Shown piece after piece: positions 54,705 through 64,000 of a DNA stretch of 64,000 nt. The notes under the pieces are model-generated. The model had not been told where the DNA came from and did no database searches. It saw only the letters and a list, made by a program, of their open reading frames with translations. The first letter of the stretch is position 1. Each line of letters begins with the position of its first letter. Position numbers and translations under genes: made by a program. Source of the DNA: Pseudoips prasinana (taxonomy: Eukaryota > Arthropoda > Insecta > Lepidoptera > Nolidae); assembly GCA_951640165.1 (NCBI GenBank), contig OX621240.1:7266713-7330712 (forward strand). Reading direction: 5' to 3'.

Positions 54705-56344
54705 AATATTCATCCAGTTTTCAACCTTACTCCAATTAGGAAGTATCCCGATCTTACCTCACTTTAAACTGTTAAACGCTTTGTAATCATTCCCCGCCAC
54801 ATCTAAACTAGCCGTTTCGCCGATAACATGTTGTAAATAACTCCAAAAATCAGATAAACTGTATTAGAACTCGTATTATCTAGCATCGTTTAATTAAGTG
54901 GTGCTAAATCTGTCATTTGAACTTTCTGAAGGGCATTACGAACTTTCTTGTTAAACTGCCCTTATCTGAAGTCCATTATATCAGTAATAGCGGCTGGTTT
55001 AAACCAGGAGTTAGGAAACTGAAGATTGATTGTGTAGTTTGATCGAAGCTTGTTTTAATGGACGTTTAATGGGAGGCGTGGATCAAATTTATAGTTGTTT
55101 TAGGAGGCAAGTATGTGTTAAACTATGATAAGTGAATTAATTAATAACCAGATTAAAATGTTGCTAAGGACATCATGAATCTATTAATCTTAGTTAAAAA
55201 TAACTTTAAAACAAGCTCAAGTACCGTCAATCTTTTTAAATTAATTTCATTCTGAAGAGTCATTTAGTAATTAGAGTTATCATTTAATGTGTTAAATTAT
55301 GTATTCATCGTTGGTATGCAATAAAGAGTTATTTATCGTAAAATTAAGTGTATAAGTAATAAAATTTAAATATTGTTGAACATAAAGTCTACATAAAGTC
55401 TCTGCAGAGTACCAATAACTCTCAACTTATAACTTTTGCGTTAGATTCATCAACATTGGAGATTTTTCGGTTTCAAGGCATTAATTTACTTATTGCTTAT
55501 CAGAAATTTATTTTCGGCATTTTGATATTTTGGCCTGCCAGCCTCAACCGCTTCGGCGGGCCTTCAAACCACCTGCTCCTCAGCTCGCGTACCGCCCCAC
55601 CCCTCCGCGCCTACGCGGGCTTAAATTTCACCCTAGGGTAGGGCAGACAAGAGTGTTTTGCAGCGATTCGTTTCTGTCAATAAATTTTTTAGCACAACAT
55701 GTTGACTTTTAGTTTATTCGAGGTATTGAAAATCGGAATCTCGTTTTTCGGACATAAAACCCTTTGAGCATTTGACTCTCCGAACGCATGAAAATCGGAA
55801 TACTAACAAATCGCATATATCACTTTCGTAAAATAAATTTCCTGATTTTCAATAATAGACATTACAATTCTTAGGTAACATAAAATTCGGACTTTCGTAA
55901 ATCGGAACATTGAAATTTGGACCGGAATAAAGTATTTCGGAGTATTTGGGTGTTCCCTTTTGAAATTGGCTTTTTCATTGATATTTGTGGGTCTTAAATT
56001 TAATGAAAATAAGTTTGATTAATCCAAAGAAACATAGTCGTGGCAGATGTAAATCTTGACATAAAATCTAGGTAAGAAAATAAAAGCAGCAATAGTCAAA
56101 CATTAACATTATTAAAGCTAATTGTAACACAAGCCTTGTTCATATAATGTTTCTGTTTATGACCCTATAACAAAGAGCCTCGAACGTCATCTATGGACAC
56201 TAAGCTCTCGCTACCAAGTTGGATTAAGGGAGTGATAAGGTTCCTCAGTATGGAGCCATAACCACTGTTAGCATGGGTGCCAAACATAGTGTAGGTGGTA
56301 TGGTCACAGAATAAGAAGTACTTAGTATTGTATGCTTTATATGT
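54705..56344. other. No recognised feature; small GC island
   Basis: Mostly AT-rich. 55535-55640 is a GC-richer block ('cttcggcgggccttcaaacc') without domain evidence; the two overlapping ORFs look fortuitous. 55700-55950 repeats 'aatcgga' words loosely. Confidence 0.4.
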
Positions 56345-56850
56345 ATTATAAAATATAAATATCTTGGGGCAACTAACACACGGCCATCTTATACCAAACT
56401 AGGCATCAGATAGCCGTATCCATCCAGACAACTGATAAACATACCCATATATAAACATACTTATATATTATATTATACATAAATTGGAATTTTGTAGCAT
56501 TCTTCGCAATGGAAAGCTTTAATTTAATTTCAAAAATTGGAAATCATAAATTTCTCGAACCAGCACAATCTACCAATCCGTGACAGGCGCTCTGCGTTAA
56601 GCTATGAATGATACACACAGGCAGATCAAATTTATGATACTCTTGCTAACACCCTTCCGGTGGATATGTTATAGATAAATTACACTCAGACACTGAACAA
56701 ATAATTGTGCTCAACACACCAATATTTGTGCTGGGCGGCGATCGAACCCACGACCAGTCGTTAATATAAAAATGATCCAATGAATATTCACATCAAATAG
56801 ATAGCAGTCAGGTTCACTGACCACTAGACCAGTCATTCCACCTTATCTAC
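56345..56850 (-). mobile_element. SINE family B split by ~170 bp
   Basis: 56345-56480 is the inverted tail and 56655-56850 the inverted middle and head ('ggatcgaacccacgac' region, 'actgaccactagaccagtca'). The middle 56481-56654 is foreign and unrecognised. Confidence 0.65.
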
Positions 56851-56884
56851 GCATAATTATGCCAATGTCAAATCAGATTTGATA

Positions 56885-57225
56885 AGATAAATAGACTTTA
56901 TTGCACACGACTTCAAGAGAGGTAGGGCATAGCGTTCATTCGCTCAAAGAGCAGCTCGACTGGGGAAGTACCTCCACCTTACACAAGACATTCCTTAATA
57001 ATAACATTAATAATTTTAATGTTGTGTTTCCGAGTGTGAGTAAGGTCGCCAATGCTCATTGGGGTGGGGGGAAGGATCAGCAACATTCGTTTGCTGACTT
57101 TTAAAGGCCGGCAACGCACCCGCGATACCTCTGGTGTTGCGTGTGTCCATGGGCGGCGGTGATCACTTACCATCAGATGACCCACTTGCACGTTTGTCGC
57201 CCTCAGATATATAAAAAAAAACACC
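56885..57225 (+). mobile_element. LINE 3' end, family W
   Basis: 'tcattcgctcaaagagcagc' through 'gcggcggtgatcacttacca' to 'atatataaaaaaaaa'. 3' UTR only. Near-collinear with 58770-59090. Confidence 0.75.
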
Positions 57226-57295
57226 ATTTACCGAGCATAGTTTAGGTTGGCTGAGCATAATCAAAGAGAGTATAACAAACTACGTTTAAGCGTAA

Positions 57296-57607
57296 TCTAT
57301 ACATATAGTAAAATCGTAGGAAAGTCAAAACTGTACATTGAATATTTTTTAAAAGGATACTTGAGGCGTGTTCTACAATCAATATCGAAGCCAAAAATAT
57401 AGTTTTTAGAATTTTTGTCTGTTTGTCTGTATGTATGTCCGGGTTAAACTCAAAAAGTACTGCATGGATTTAATTCAAATTTTGCATCAATATTACTTAG
57501 AAGTCGGGTCAACATATAGGCTACATATTATCAAGCTATCACCTACGGGGGTGGACCTGTGATCATTTATAAAGTTTAACGCGGGTAAAACCGCGGGGCA
57601 CAGCTAG
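57296..57607 (+). mobile_element. Non-autonomous Helitron, family H1, intact ends
   Basis: A|TCTATACATATAGTAAAATC ... CGCGGGTAAAACCGCG hairpin ... CTAG|T, 312 bp. Confidence 0.92.
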
Positions 57608-57767
57608 TCATTAATATGGTACATAATGTGACAAAAAAAAATTTGACAAATTGTTTAAATGTTTAACATTTCTAACCCCGACGCAAAAAGAGGGGTGTTA
57701 TAAATTTGACGTCGATGTCTGTCTGTGTGTGTTTCTGGCTGTAGCATCGTAGCTCACAAGTTATGTA

Positions 57768-57910
57768 CAGACGACAGCACATCCAGCTACCCCATTACCC
57801 CAATCTGTCAAATTTATTTTATAGATTTTCAACTTTATCACAAAATTATAAGGTTCACTTTCAAATGAGGAAATTTGGCAGATTGGGGTAGCTTGATGTT
57901 CTGGCGTCTG
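57768..57910. mobile_element. MITE family M, complete
   Basis: TA|CAGACGACAGCACATCCAGC ... CTGGCGTCTG|TA, 143 bp. The left arm has a local duplication (taccccat/taccccaat). Confidence 0.86.
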
Positions 57911-57912
57911 TA

Positions 57913-58234
57913 CATAAAAAGGTTCTATATAGAAATTTTGTTCATACAAACGTTGGTCTGTTAATGTTGCTTATTCCTACATCGTTGGTTCTTCAGCTTG
58001 TATTGCTACCGCCCGAAGACACACTTAACGATGTCTAGATACTGCCTATTTAGCTTTACTTACACTTTCATACTATAAATGGGCTCGATCGTTTTGAGAA
58101 CATTGGCAGTCCACTCGTTTGTATATAAGTACGTGTACTGATGATTCTTTTCTCCAATCTCGAAGAGAGGTTACTTCAGGGTGTATTGTTATAAAGCCTA
58201 TAGTTGTTTAATTGTTTATTGTTTATTAACGTTG
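57913..58234. other. No recognised feature
   Basis: Spacer without ORF or repeat. Confidence 0.4.
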
Positions 58235-58500
58235 ACGGTCACCGTAGCCTAGTTGGTAGTGCGTCCTGCCTACGAAGCTGGTGGTCCTGGGTTCGAATCC
58301 CGGTAAGTGCAAATATTTGTGTGATGAGCACGAATATTTGTTTCTAAGTCATGGATATTTTCTATGTATATAAGTATATATCTACATATATAAGTATGAA
58401 TATCGTCGCCTGGTACCCATAGTACAAGCTTTGCTTAGTTTGGGGCTAGGATGATCTGTGTGACATTGTCCCTAGATTATTATTATTATATTATATTAAT
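58235..58500 (+). mobile_element. Full-length SINE, family A
   Basis: Box A GTAGCCTAGTTGG, box B GGTTCGAATCCC, 'gtaagtgcaaatatttgtgt', the shared tail 'acaagctttgcttagtttgg' and an ATT-type 3' end. Confidence 0.88.
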
Positions 58501-58769
58501 TACTTAACATCACGTGGTAGATAAAAATCCCCGGTTTTAGACTCGAGAACTAGTAGATAATATCCATATTTACTGAACAGATACATAAATATTTTTTTCA
58601 ACTTTCTAATCCAAAATACTTTGATATATTTGTGAAACGAAATTATTTTCTAACCCTATAATTAATTTACGCTAAGCCCCACAGGGTTCACTAACATGCC
58701 TTAATCTCTTACTATAAATCTATATATAGACTATCTGCGTGTTGCTCCAAAACCCAGCCTTGTCATACT
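58501..58769. other. No recognised feature
   Basis: AT-rich spacer. Confidence 0.4.
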
Positions 58770-59090
58770 ATAAGACTGAGATTTAAGAGAGGTAGGGCAT
58801 AGCGTTCATTCGCTCAAAGAGCAGCCCGACTGGGGAAGTACTTACATCTTACAGAAGACATTCCTTAATTATAACATTAATAACTTAATGTTGTGTTTCC
58901 GAGTGTGAGTAAGGTCGCCAGAGCTCATTGGGGTAGGGGGAAGGGTCAGCAAGACTTGTTTGCTGACTCTTAAAGGCCAGCAACGCACTCGCGACTCCTC
59001 TGGTGTTCCGAGTGTCCATGGGCGGGGGTGATCACTTACCATCAGGTGACCCACTTGCTATTTTGTCACCCTCTGATATACAAAAATAGG
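58770..59090 (+). mobile_element. LINE 3' end, family W
   Basis: Same layout as 56885-57225, ending 'tgatatacaaaaatagg'. Confidence 0.74.
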
Positions 59091-59129
59091 ATGTAGTGCC
59101 ACCACTACTCACTAACCAAATTCGTTTGC

Positions 59130-59775
59130 ATACCTATTGATTAAATCGTCAATCAGACAGGTAGATCACGTTTTTGACGCACATAACTCCCAAAAAATTA
59201 CTATCTCTGGCGAGTACATCACTCACCTTCGATTTGCCAATGATATAGTGCTCTACAGCAGAGCCTTTAGACAATTTGGTCTGAAAATTTGCATGGATAA
59301 GACGAACATCAAGCTGAACACACTCAAATAAAGTGGAGTTGACACTCGAATTTGTAAAGAACTATACAACTAGGTAAACAGACTATTCGATTAGGTAGGC
59401 CCAATTTCAAGAAGCGTAGAATCCAACTCGGCTCGTCAGGGTTCGAGAAACAACATAACGTATTTTCGACCAGAATACCGCAGTATCTAAAATAATGGAA
59501 CAGAGACGTGGTCGCTCACTATGGCCCTCATAAGAAGGTTCAGGATCTCTGAAAGAGCAATGGAGGAAATGTACTCGGAGATTCTCTACAAGATCGAAAC
59601 AGCAATCTCGGAGTCTGCACATAGTAACCGACATAACCAAGCTGAAGTGGCAAGGGTGACGCAGCATGAGCAGATCCCTTACAAGATGGACTGATAATCT
59701 TGTGATGGTAACTGCAAGCCGCTCGATCCTGGTAGCGCAAGACCGGCATTGGTGGGGTTTTTTGGAGGAGCCTAT
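59130..59775 (+). pseudogene. RTE-type LINE reverse transcriptase relic
   Basis: Reads GEYITHLRFANDIVLYSRAF (motif C, normally FADD), then with frame breaks LTMALIRRFRISERAMEEMY, EVARVTQHEQIPYKMD and RSIL..AR-type C-terminal remnants. Catalytic Asp to Asn (FAND), internal deletions and stops make it dead. It covers motif C to near the C-terminus. Confidence 0.72.
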
Positions 59776-60974
59776 TTCTATTTTTTTATTTTTCGAGGTT
59801 AACTAACGATTATTTACACATTAAACGTAAGAGTTATAAGCTAAATGTTACAATTTTTCGTGTAATAATCACTTATAGGCTAACACAGCATGCAAAGCAA
59901 ATTAGCAAAAAATAACTATACAATATTTTGAATACAATAGAATAATATTTGTACAATAAAAGTTGCTAAATACTTAACTAAGGTTAAACATATAACTTAT
60001 ATAAAATATAGATATAGAAGCATTAACAATATCAATTTACAAAATCACTTAACATTTATTATAATAATTATTGTCCAGCAGTTTTAGCTTATATTGTGAT
60101 GATTATGATTTTTATCCTTATTCCTACTTACTACATCAATTATACAATTACAAGAAACAAATTAATCATTTTAAATAAATAAATACTTAATTGCGACAAA
60201 TCAATTAAATTTATTTGTGCAGTTTTCCACTTCGTTTCTTTTACAAATAAGGTTGATATCTCAATGCAGTAGTCGGTGAGGGTAACATGGAAATGAGGTT
60301 TTGGTTTTTATGTAATTTTATCATGAATGCAAATCCAATTATGCAAATTTAAAATGTGCACCTTTTTTGTTTTATTGTTCTTAGTCGTTATAGCCGCATA
60401 AATTATAAAACAATCAATGATATTATTATGTAAGTATTTTGGCGCATTTTCAATTCTTTAGTAAACAAAATTTATAGAAAATGATTTCTAAAATTTACTA
60501 GCTAGCGAAACTAATATGATAAAAGGAAAGCTAGGGCCTGAAGCATTTATATTATTAAAATTATATTCAAGATTTCAAATCAAATTGTCTATGATTCATA
60601 CCAAAACATTGTTTAACACAGTAAATACCCAAAGACAATTATGACATCAAATTTGAAATAATCGACAGGAACGTTTATGTTTTTGTAACTGATTGATTTT
60701 AATTCTTATTACAAACCGAGAATGTTCAAAATATGTTGGCATCTATATTGCCAATACCAGTTAGCGGGTTAATAACGACAAACGCCAGGCATCTGAATGC
60801 CTTACCATACCTGACTAATTGATCGCAATAACAAAATTTACAATCAGTTTATGGTTAATGGTTAACTGTGTTGTGACTCAGTTCTGTAGGAAATCTAGAG
60901 CAGACTGTTAAGTTACCACATTAACTATAGCTAATCACTGCTCTTTGGAAAATAATTTAAACTTTTCAATAGAA
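59776..60974. other. No gene; LINE-UTR-like A/T-rich start
   Basis: 59780-60000 has the composition of LINE 3' UTRs ('tttttttatttttcgaggtt'). The rest is AT-rich without ORFs. Confidence 0.4.
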
Positions 60975-61286
60975 TCTATACATATAATAAAATCGTAGGA
61001 AAGTGAAAACTGTACATTGAATATTTTTTTAAAAGGATACTCGAGGCGTGATCTACACCGACATCGAAGCCAAAAATATAGTTTTTGGAATTATTGTCTG
61101 TTTGTCTGTATGTATGTCCGAGCTAAACTCAAAAAGTGCTGCATGGATTTACTTCAAATTTTGCATGAATATTACTAAGAGGTCGGGTCAACATATAGGC
61201 TACATATTATCACGCTATCAACTACGGGGGAGGAGATGTGATAATTTATAAAAATTAACGCGGGTAAACCCGCGGGGCACAGCTAG
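60975..61286 (+). mobile_element. Non-autonomous Helitron, family H1, intact ends
   Basis: A|TCTATACATATAATAAAATC ... CGCGGGTAAACCCGCG hairpin ... CTAG|T, 312 bp, exactly the length of 57296-57607. Confidence 0.92.
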
Positions 61287-61595
61287 TGAATTAATAGTTT
61301 CTTTTATTTAGTTGATATTACATAGTACAACAAATGGTTGAATATTACACAATGAAAGCTCTCTTAGCTAGATTGCTAGGCAGACTTTTAAGAAGATAAT
61401 TCCCATGACGCATAGCGTCTCGTATTATACAATTTCTTACTTGATTATTTTATTAATAACTAATACATAAAGCAGTGACTCACTATACATACATACATTT
61501 AATCAAAACTTAACCAAAAGACTGGACAAAGGACTCCCCCAAAGATCATCATATTCGGCAAACAGATTTGCGATCGGAGTACAATAGGAATAGTA
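61287..61595. other. No recognised feature
   Basis: AT-rich; 61510-61550 weakly resembles an RTE 3' tip. Confidence 0.4.
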
Positions 61596-62103
61596 CAGAC
61601 GCCAGCACATCGAGCTACATAAGCTGTCAAATGTCAAACATCCAGCTGTCAAATTTATTTTATAGATTTTCAACTTTATCACATAATCTTACAGTGCCCT
61701 CCGAGTTCAATTTAATAATGCGTTCAGGATGCTGATGGGGCTGCGGCGAGTCTGTAGTGCATCAGGAATGAATCTGAGCATCGCGTTGATTGTTTCTACG
61801 CTACGATGCATAAAAGATGCGCATCTCTGGTGTGCAGAATACGTGGCAGCACTAACAGCATCCTTCGCATGATCGCTTGTCGGCTAGACTGTATTTACGT
61901 CAATCATTGCTGCGCCATTTCGCATGGAATGACGCAGCAATGAATGGTAAATTTGTTACATATTTTAAAATACTTATTACTAACACTAGTTTATAAGAAA
62001 TTTGGTCTGAAAATAAAGTCTTATCATTATTATTATAGGCATAAGGTTCACTTTCAATTGGGGAAATTTGACAGATTGGGGTAGCTTGATGTGCTGGCGT
62101 CTG
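61596..62103. mobile_element. MITE family M split by a LINE
   Basis: TA|CAGACGCCAGCACATCGAGC at the left and GATGTGCTGGCGTCTG|TA at the right, but ~345 bp of LINE sequence lies in the centre. Confidence 0.83.
61692..62035 (+). pseudogene. LINE C-terminus inside a MITE
   Basis: Reads HKRCASLVCRIRGSTNSILRM then RLDCIYVNHCC and a stop at about 61940; the 3' UTR ends 'aaaataaagtcttatcatta' plus ATT repeats. The C-terminal type and ATT tail are jockey-like. The ATT tail matches the tail of SINEs A and B. Confidence 0.7.
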
Positions 62104-62480
62104 TACTTAGAGAAACACTTCTGCCCATCCTCTGGTATATGATCCCTAAGGACGACTTCTACGTCCCCACGGTATAAGATAGGGTGGTGATATTCTACGA
62201 TAAAAAAAAATTATAAGATTCTATTACACGTCACAATATCTGTTACGATGGTCATACATTAATATAAAACTTTTATTTTTTGTCATATTTTATACTGTTA
62301 ATATGGTCAATACTCCAAGGGGGGGACCTGGTGACCTGAAATACATACTAGAGCTTAGTTTGGCCATCAGTCTTCCACAATATTTGTGTTTAATGTTGTA
62401 CAATTTTCAATGTCTGTAACCATATCACGATGTACCATGTTATAATATTGTGGAGAGAAATAAATAATATTCATTGATTG
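62104..62480 (+). mobile_element. Probable LINE 3' UTR
   Basis: 62290-62480 ends 'gagaaataaataatattcat' and TGATTGAT repeats, a LINE-like 3' end with AATAAA. 62104-62290 has no recognised feature. Confidence 0.45.
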
Positions 62481-62539
62481 ATAGATGTTCTCATGACAAT
62501 AGAGGCCGACTGACGTGCTCTCTGAAGAAAAAATTCTAA

Positions 62540-62700
62540 CAAAATGAAAGATAGTAACGGGTAACTCACGTAATTAATTTTATGCTGGATTCGGCTAACG
62601 TTTCAACTTCTTCTGGAAGTCATCTTCAGGGCGAATGTGACCCGCACGACGTCGCGTCCCGTCTCGCTATGCGACGACAATCTTTCATTATGTTAGCACC
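62540..62700 (-). repeat. Repeat with stem-loop followed by GAAAC
   Basis: The minus strand has CTGAAGATG, a 5-bp stem ACTTC/GAAGT with loop CAGAA, then TGAAAC (62630-62600). Similar 'CTGAAGATGA...GAAAC' words occur in retroelement repeats of other animals. The class is not settled. Confidence 0.4.
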
Positions 62701-62994
62701 TCACGTCAGTTTTAACAATAATAATTTCTAACAAGTTGAGCTATAGATTGGCCGCAAAAATTACTCAATTCAATTCGTACAGAAACAAACAAACAACGAT
62801 TTCGTTTTCAAATCAAAGACAATTAACCTTTATGAAATAATAGGAACCGTAAAGTCAAAATAATTACGTTTATCGCTGTACCTCCTTTCAACTCGGACCC
62901 GGCATTTAATTATTCAGACTAATTAAAAGGAGCTTTTAAATCTAGTCACGAGGAAAGCCAGAGCGGCTATTACGTGCTAAATCAGAGACCATGA
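62701..62994. other. No recognised feature
   Basis: AT-rich spacer, no repeat seen. Confidence 0.4.
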
Positions 62995-63230
62995 ACATTA
63001 AAAAATCTTTTTGGACAATACATGACAACTTAATATCATTACTATTATAAAATAAATTTTACAAATGTTTTAACAATGTTTTAACAATTCGTGTACCTAA
63101 ATATCTACCTATATATATGTATGTAACTAGAAATGTATGTATAATAAACAATATACTATAATACTACAAACATGTTCTGACTATTTACAAGCGCTTTTTT
63201 AAAGTTTACGTGAATGAATTCTATTTTTTT
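62995..63230 (+). repeat. Dispersed repeat family D, copy 6
   Basis: 'tattataaaataaattttac' through 'ctgactatttacaagcgctt' to 'gtttacgtgaatgaattc'. Inverted relative to copy 1. Confidence 0.7.
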
Positions 63231-63344
63231 TCTTTTTTATAAGAAGTTTCGGTGAATTTTTACTCCCGTCAAAAATATGGCTGTTGTGACCCATGCGTGT
63301 GACACCATAGCTTTTAAACTGTAACAATGAATGCTTATAACTAA

Positions 63345-63500
63345 CTGTAAACTAACACATTGCCATCTGATCCAGAACTAGGCAGACTCTCTACTATGGA
63401 AACCAGACTACTGATAAACATACTTATATATTTCTAAATACATACATTTTATACGAAAATTACACCCAGACACAGAACAAATAAACGTATATAACTGTGC
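63345..63500 (-). mobile_element. SINE family B, tail and middle
   Basis: 'taacacattgccatctgatc', 'ctatggaaaccagactactg', 'aaattacacccagacacaga'. Head lost. Confidence 0.7.
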
Positions 63501-63892
63501 TCCTGACTGCAAATCTTTATATCCAAATTAACTTTGAGAGGGTTTCAGTAAATGCGATTTAAGTTTTTCTACCTATTAACATGCGTGAACAAGTTCAAAA
63601 CAGAAACGATTACAAGCCGAACGACGAATACACTCAAATACATAAAAAGCCATTAAATTCAGTCCGGCCGTTTAGAAGGGTGTATCATGTATCAGAGATT
63701 TACTGTAATAATTTACTTCAGGAAAACTGGAACGACTCTGAAACTAATGGTAATTACACTTTACCATAACGTCAATACAATCAACTGTTTCTCCAGAAAT
63801 CTTTCACACTGGCACAAAACAAACAAATCAACCGGTAATCGCGATATGAACTAAACAAACCAAAAAAAAATATTTCCTGCTTTATGTCATTA
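63501..63892. other. Unassigned; one ORF of unclear nature
   Basis: 63581-63769 (+) encodes 62 polar residues (start MREQVQNRNDY, end NGNYTLP) with no recognised motif. It matches no repeat in the window, so a host exon is possible but unsupported. Confidence 0.25.
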
Positions 63893-64000
63893 CTAGCTGT
63901 GCCCCGCGGTTTTACCCGCGTTAAACTTTATAAATTATAGCCTACATATTAATCCAGGGTGTCAGCTGACTCCGTGCCAAATTTCATTAAAATCGCTCCA
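63893..64000 (-). mobile_element. Helitron 3' end, cut by window edge
   Basis: A CTAG (63893-63896) then 'ctgtgccccgcggttttacc' is the inverted 3' end with the cgcgg hairpin. Interior 'ccagggtgtcagctgactcc' relates it to 19748-20078. Confidence 0.78.

Noticed and set aside
54483..54767. 94-codon ORF with repeated FGENQ/LEKIN-like segments
   Set aside because: It is the 49-bp minisatellite read through. The unit length is not a multiple of three, so successive units are in different frames.
55456..55712. Two overlapping ORFs in a GC-richer block
   Set aside because: Frames overlap each other, no start context or domain, and proline runs come from a C-rich tract.
58235..58310. tRNA gene
   Set aside because: Boxes A and B are present, but the arms do not fold as a tRNA and the unit recurs with a 3' body and tail, so it is a SINE head.

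Overview
This window looks like intergenic or intronic DNA from a lepidopteran (moth or butterfly). It is AT-rich, has no operon-like gene packing and shows no convincing multi-exon host gene. More than half of it is recognisable transposable-element debris of the kinds that crowd lepidopteran genomes. The evidence is the combination of jockey-, R1- and RTE-type LINE C-termini, short TC...CTAG Helitron derivatives, several SINE families and TA-flanked MITEs. Family names come from recalled motifs; no search was run.

Layout. 1-2.5 kb: an intact mariner (922-2203) inserted in the C-terminal reading frame of a LINE, next to an RTE-type LINE end. 3.4-4.3 kb: the 3' end of an R1-like LINE. 4.5-10 kb: a Helitron, SINEs, two copies of a ~365-bp retroposon, a 5'-truncated jockey-type LINE whose reverse transcriptase is still open (6470-7858), a 5S-rRNA-derived SINE and a hairpin MITE. 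10-25 kb: LINE ends, SINEs, Helitrons, perfect palindromes and minisatellites. 25-26.3 kb: a dimeric SINE, then a Helitron nested in a Helitron. 26-40 kb: fragments of most families, plus one small candidate host exon (30845-30901). 40-50 kb: RTE and LINE ends, a full SINE, two Helitrons joined head to tail and a 59-bp minisatellite. 50-64 kb: further MITEs, SINEs and Helitrons, a degenerate RTE reverse transcriptase (59130-59775) and a LINE inserted in a MITE (61596-62103).

How the parts relate. Autonomous-looking coding capacity is limited to the mariner transposase (intact DD34D) and the truncated jockey-type reverse transcriptase. The rest is non-autonomous. Two tRNA-headed SINE families (called A and B here) share one 3' region and an ATT-type tail, suggesting one LINE partner. 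A third SINE family carries the 3' half of 5S rRNA in ungapped register. Helitron derivatives keep 5'-TC, a GC hairpin and CTAG-3' in an A/T target. MITEs with CAGACGCC ends sit between TA dinucleotides.

The most unusual structural signal is a series of about ten near-perfect inverted duplications with very short spacers, mostly inside or at the edge of different repeats. They could be real fold-back products or assembly artefacts, and long reads would decide. Long stretches without recognisable features are listed as such.
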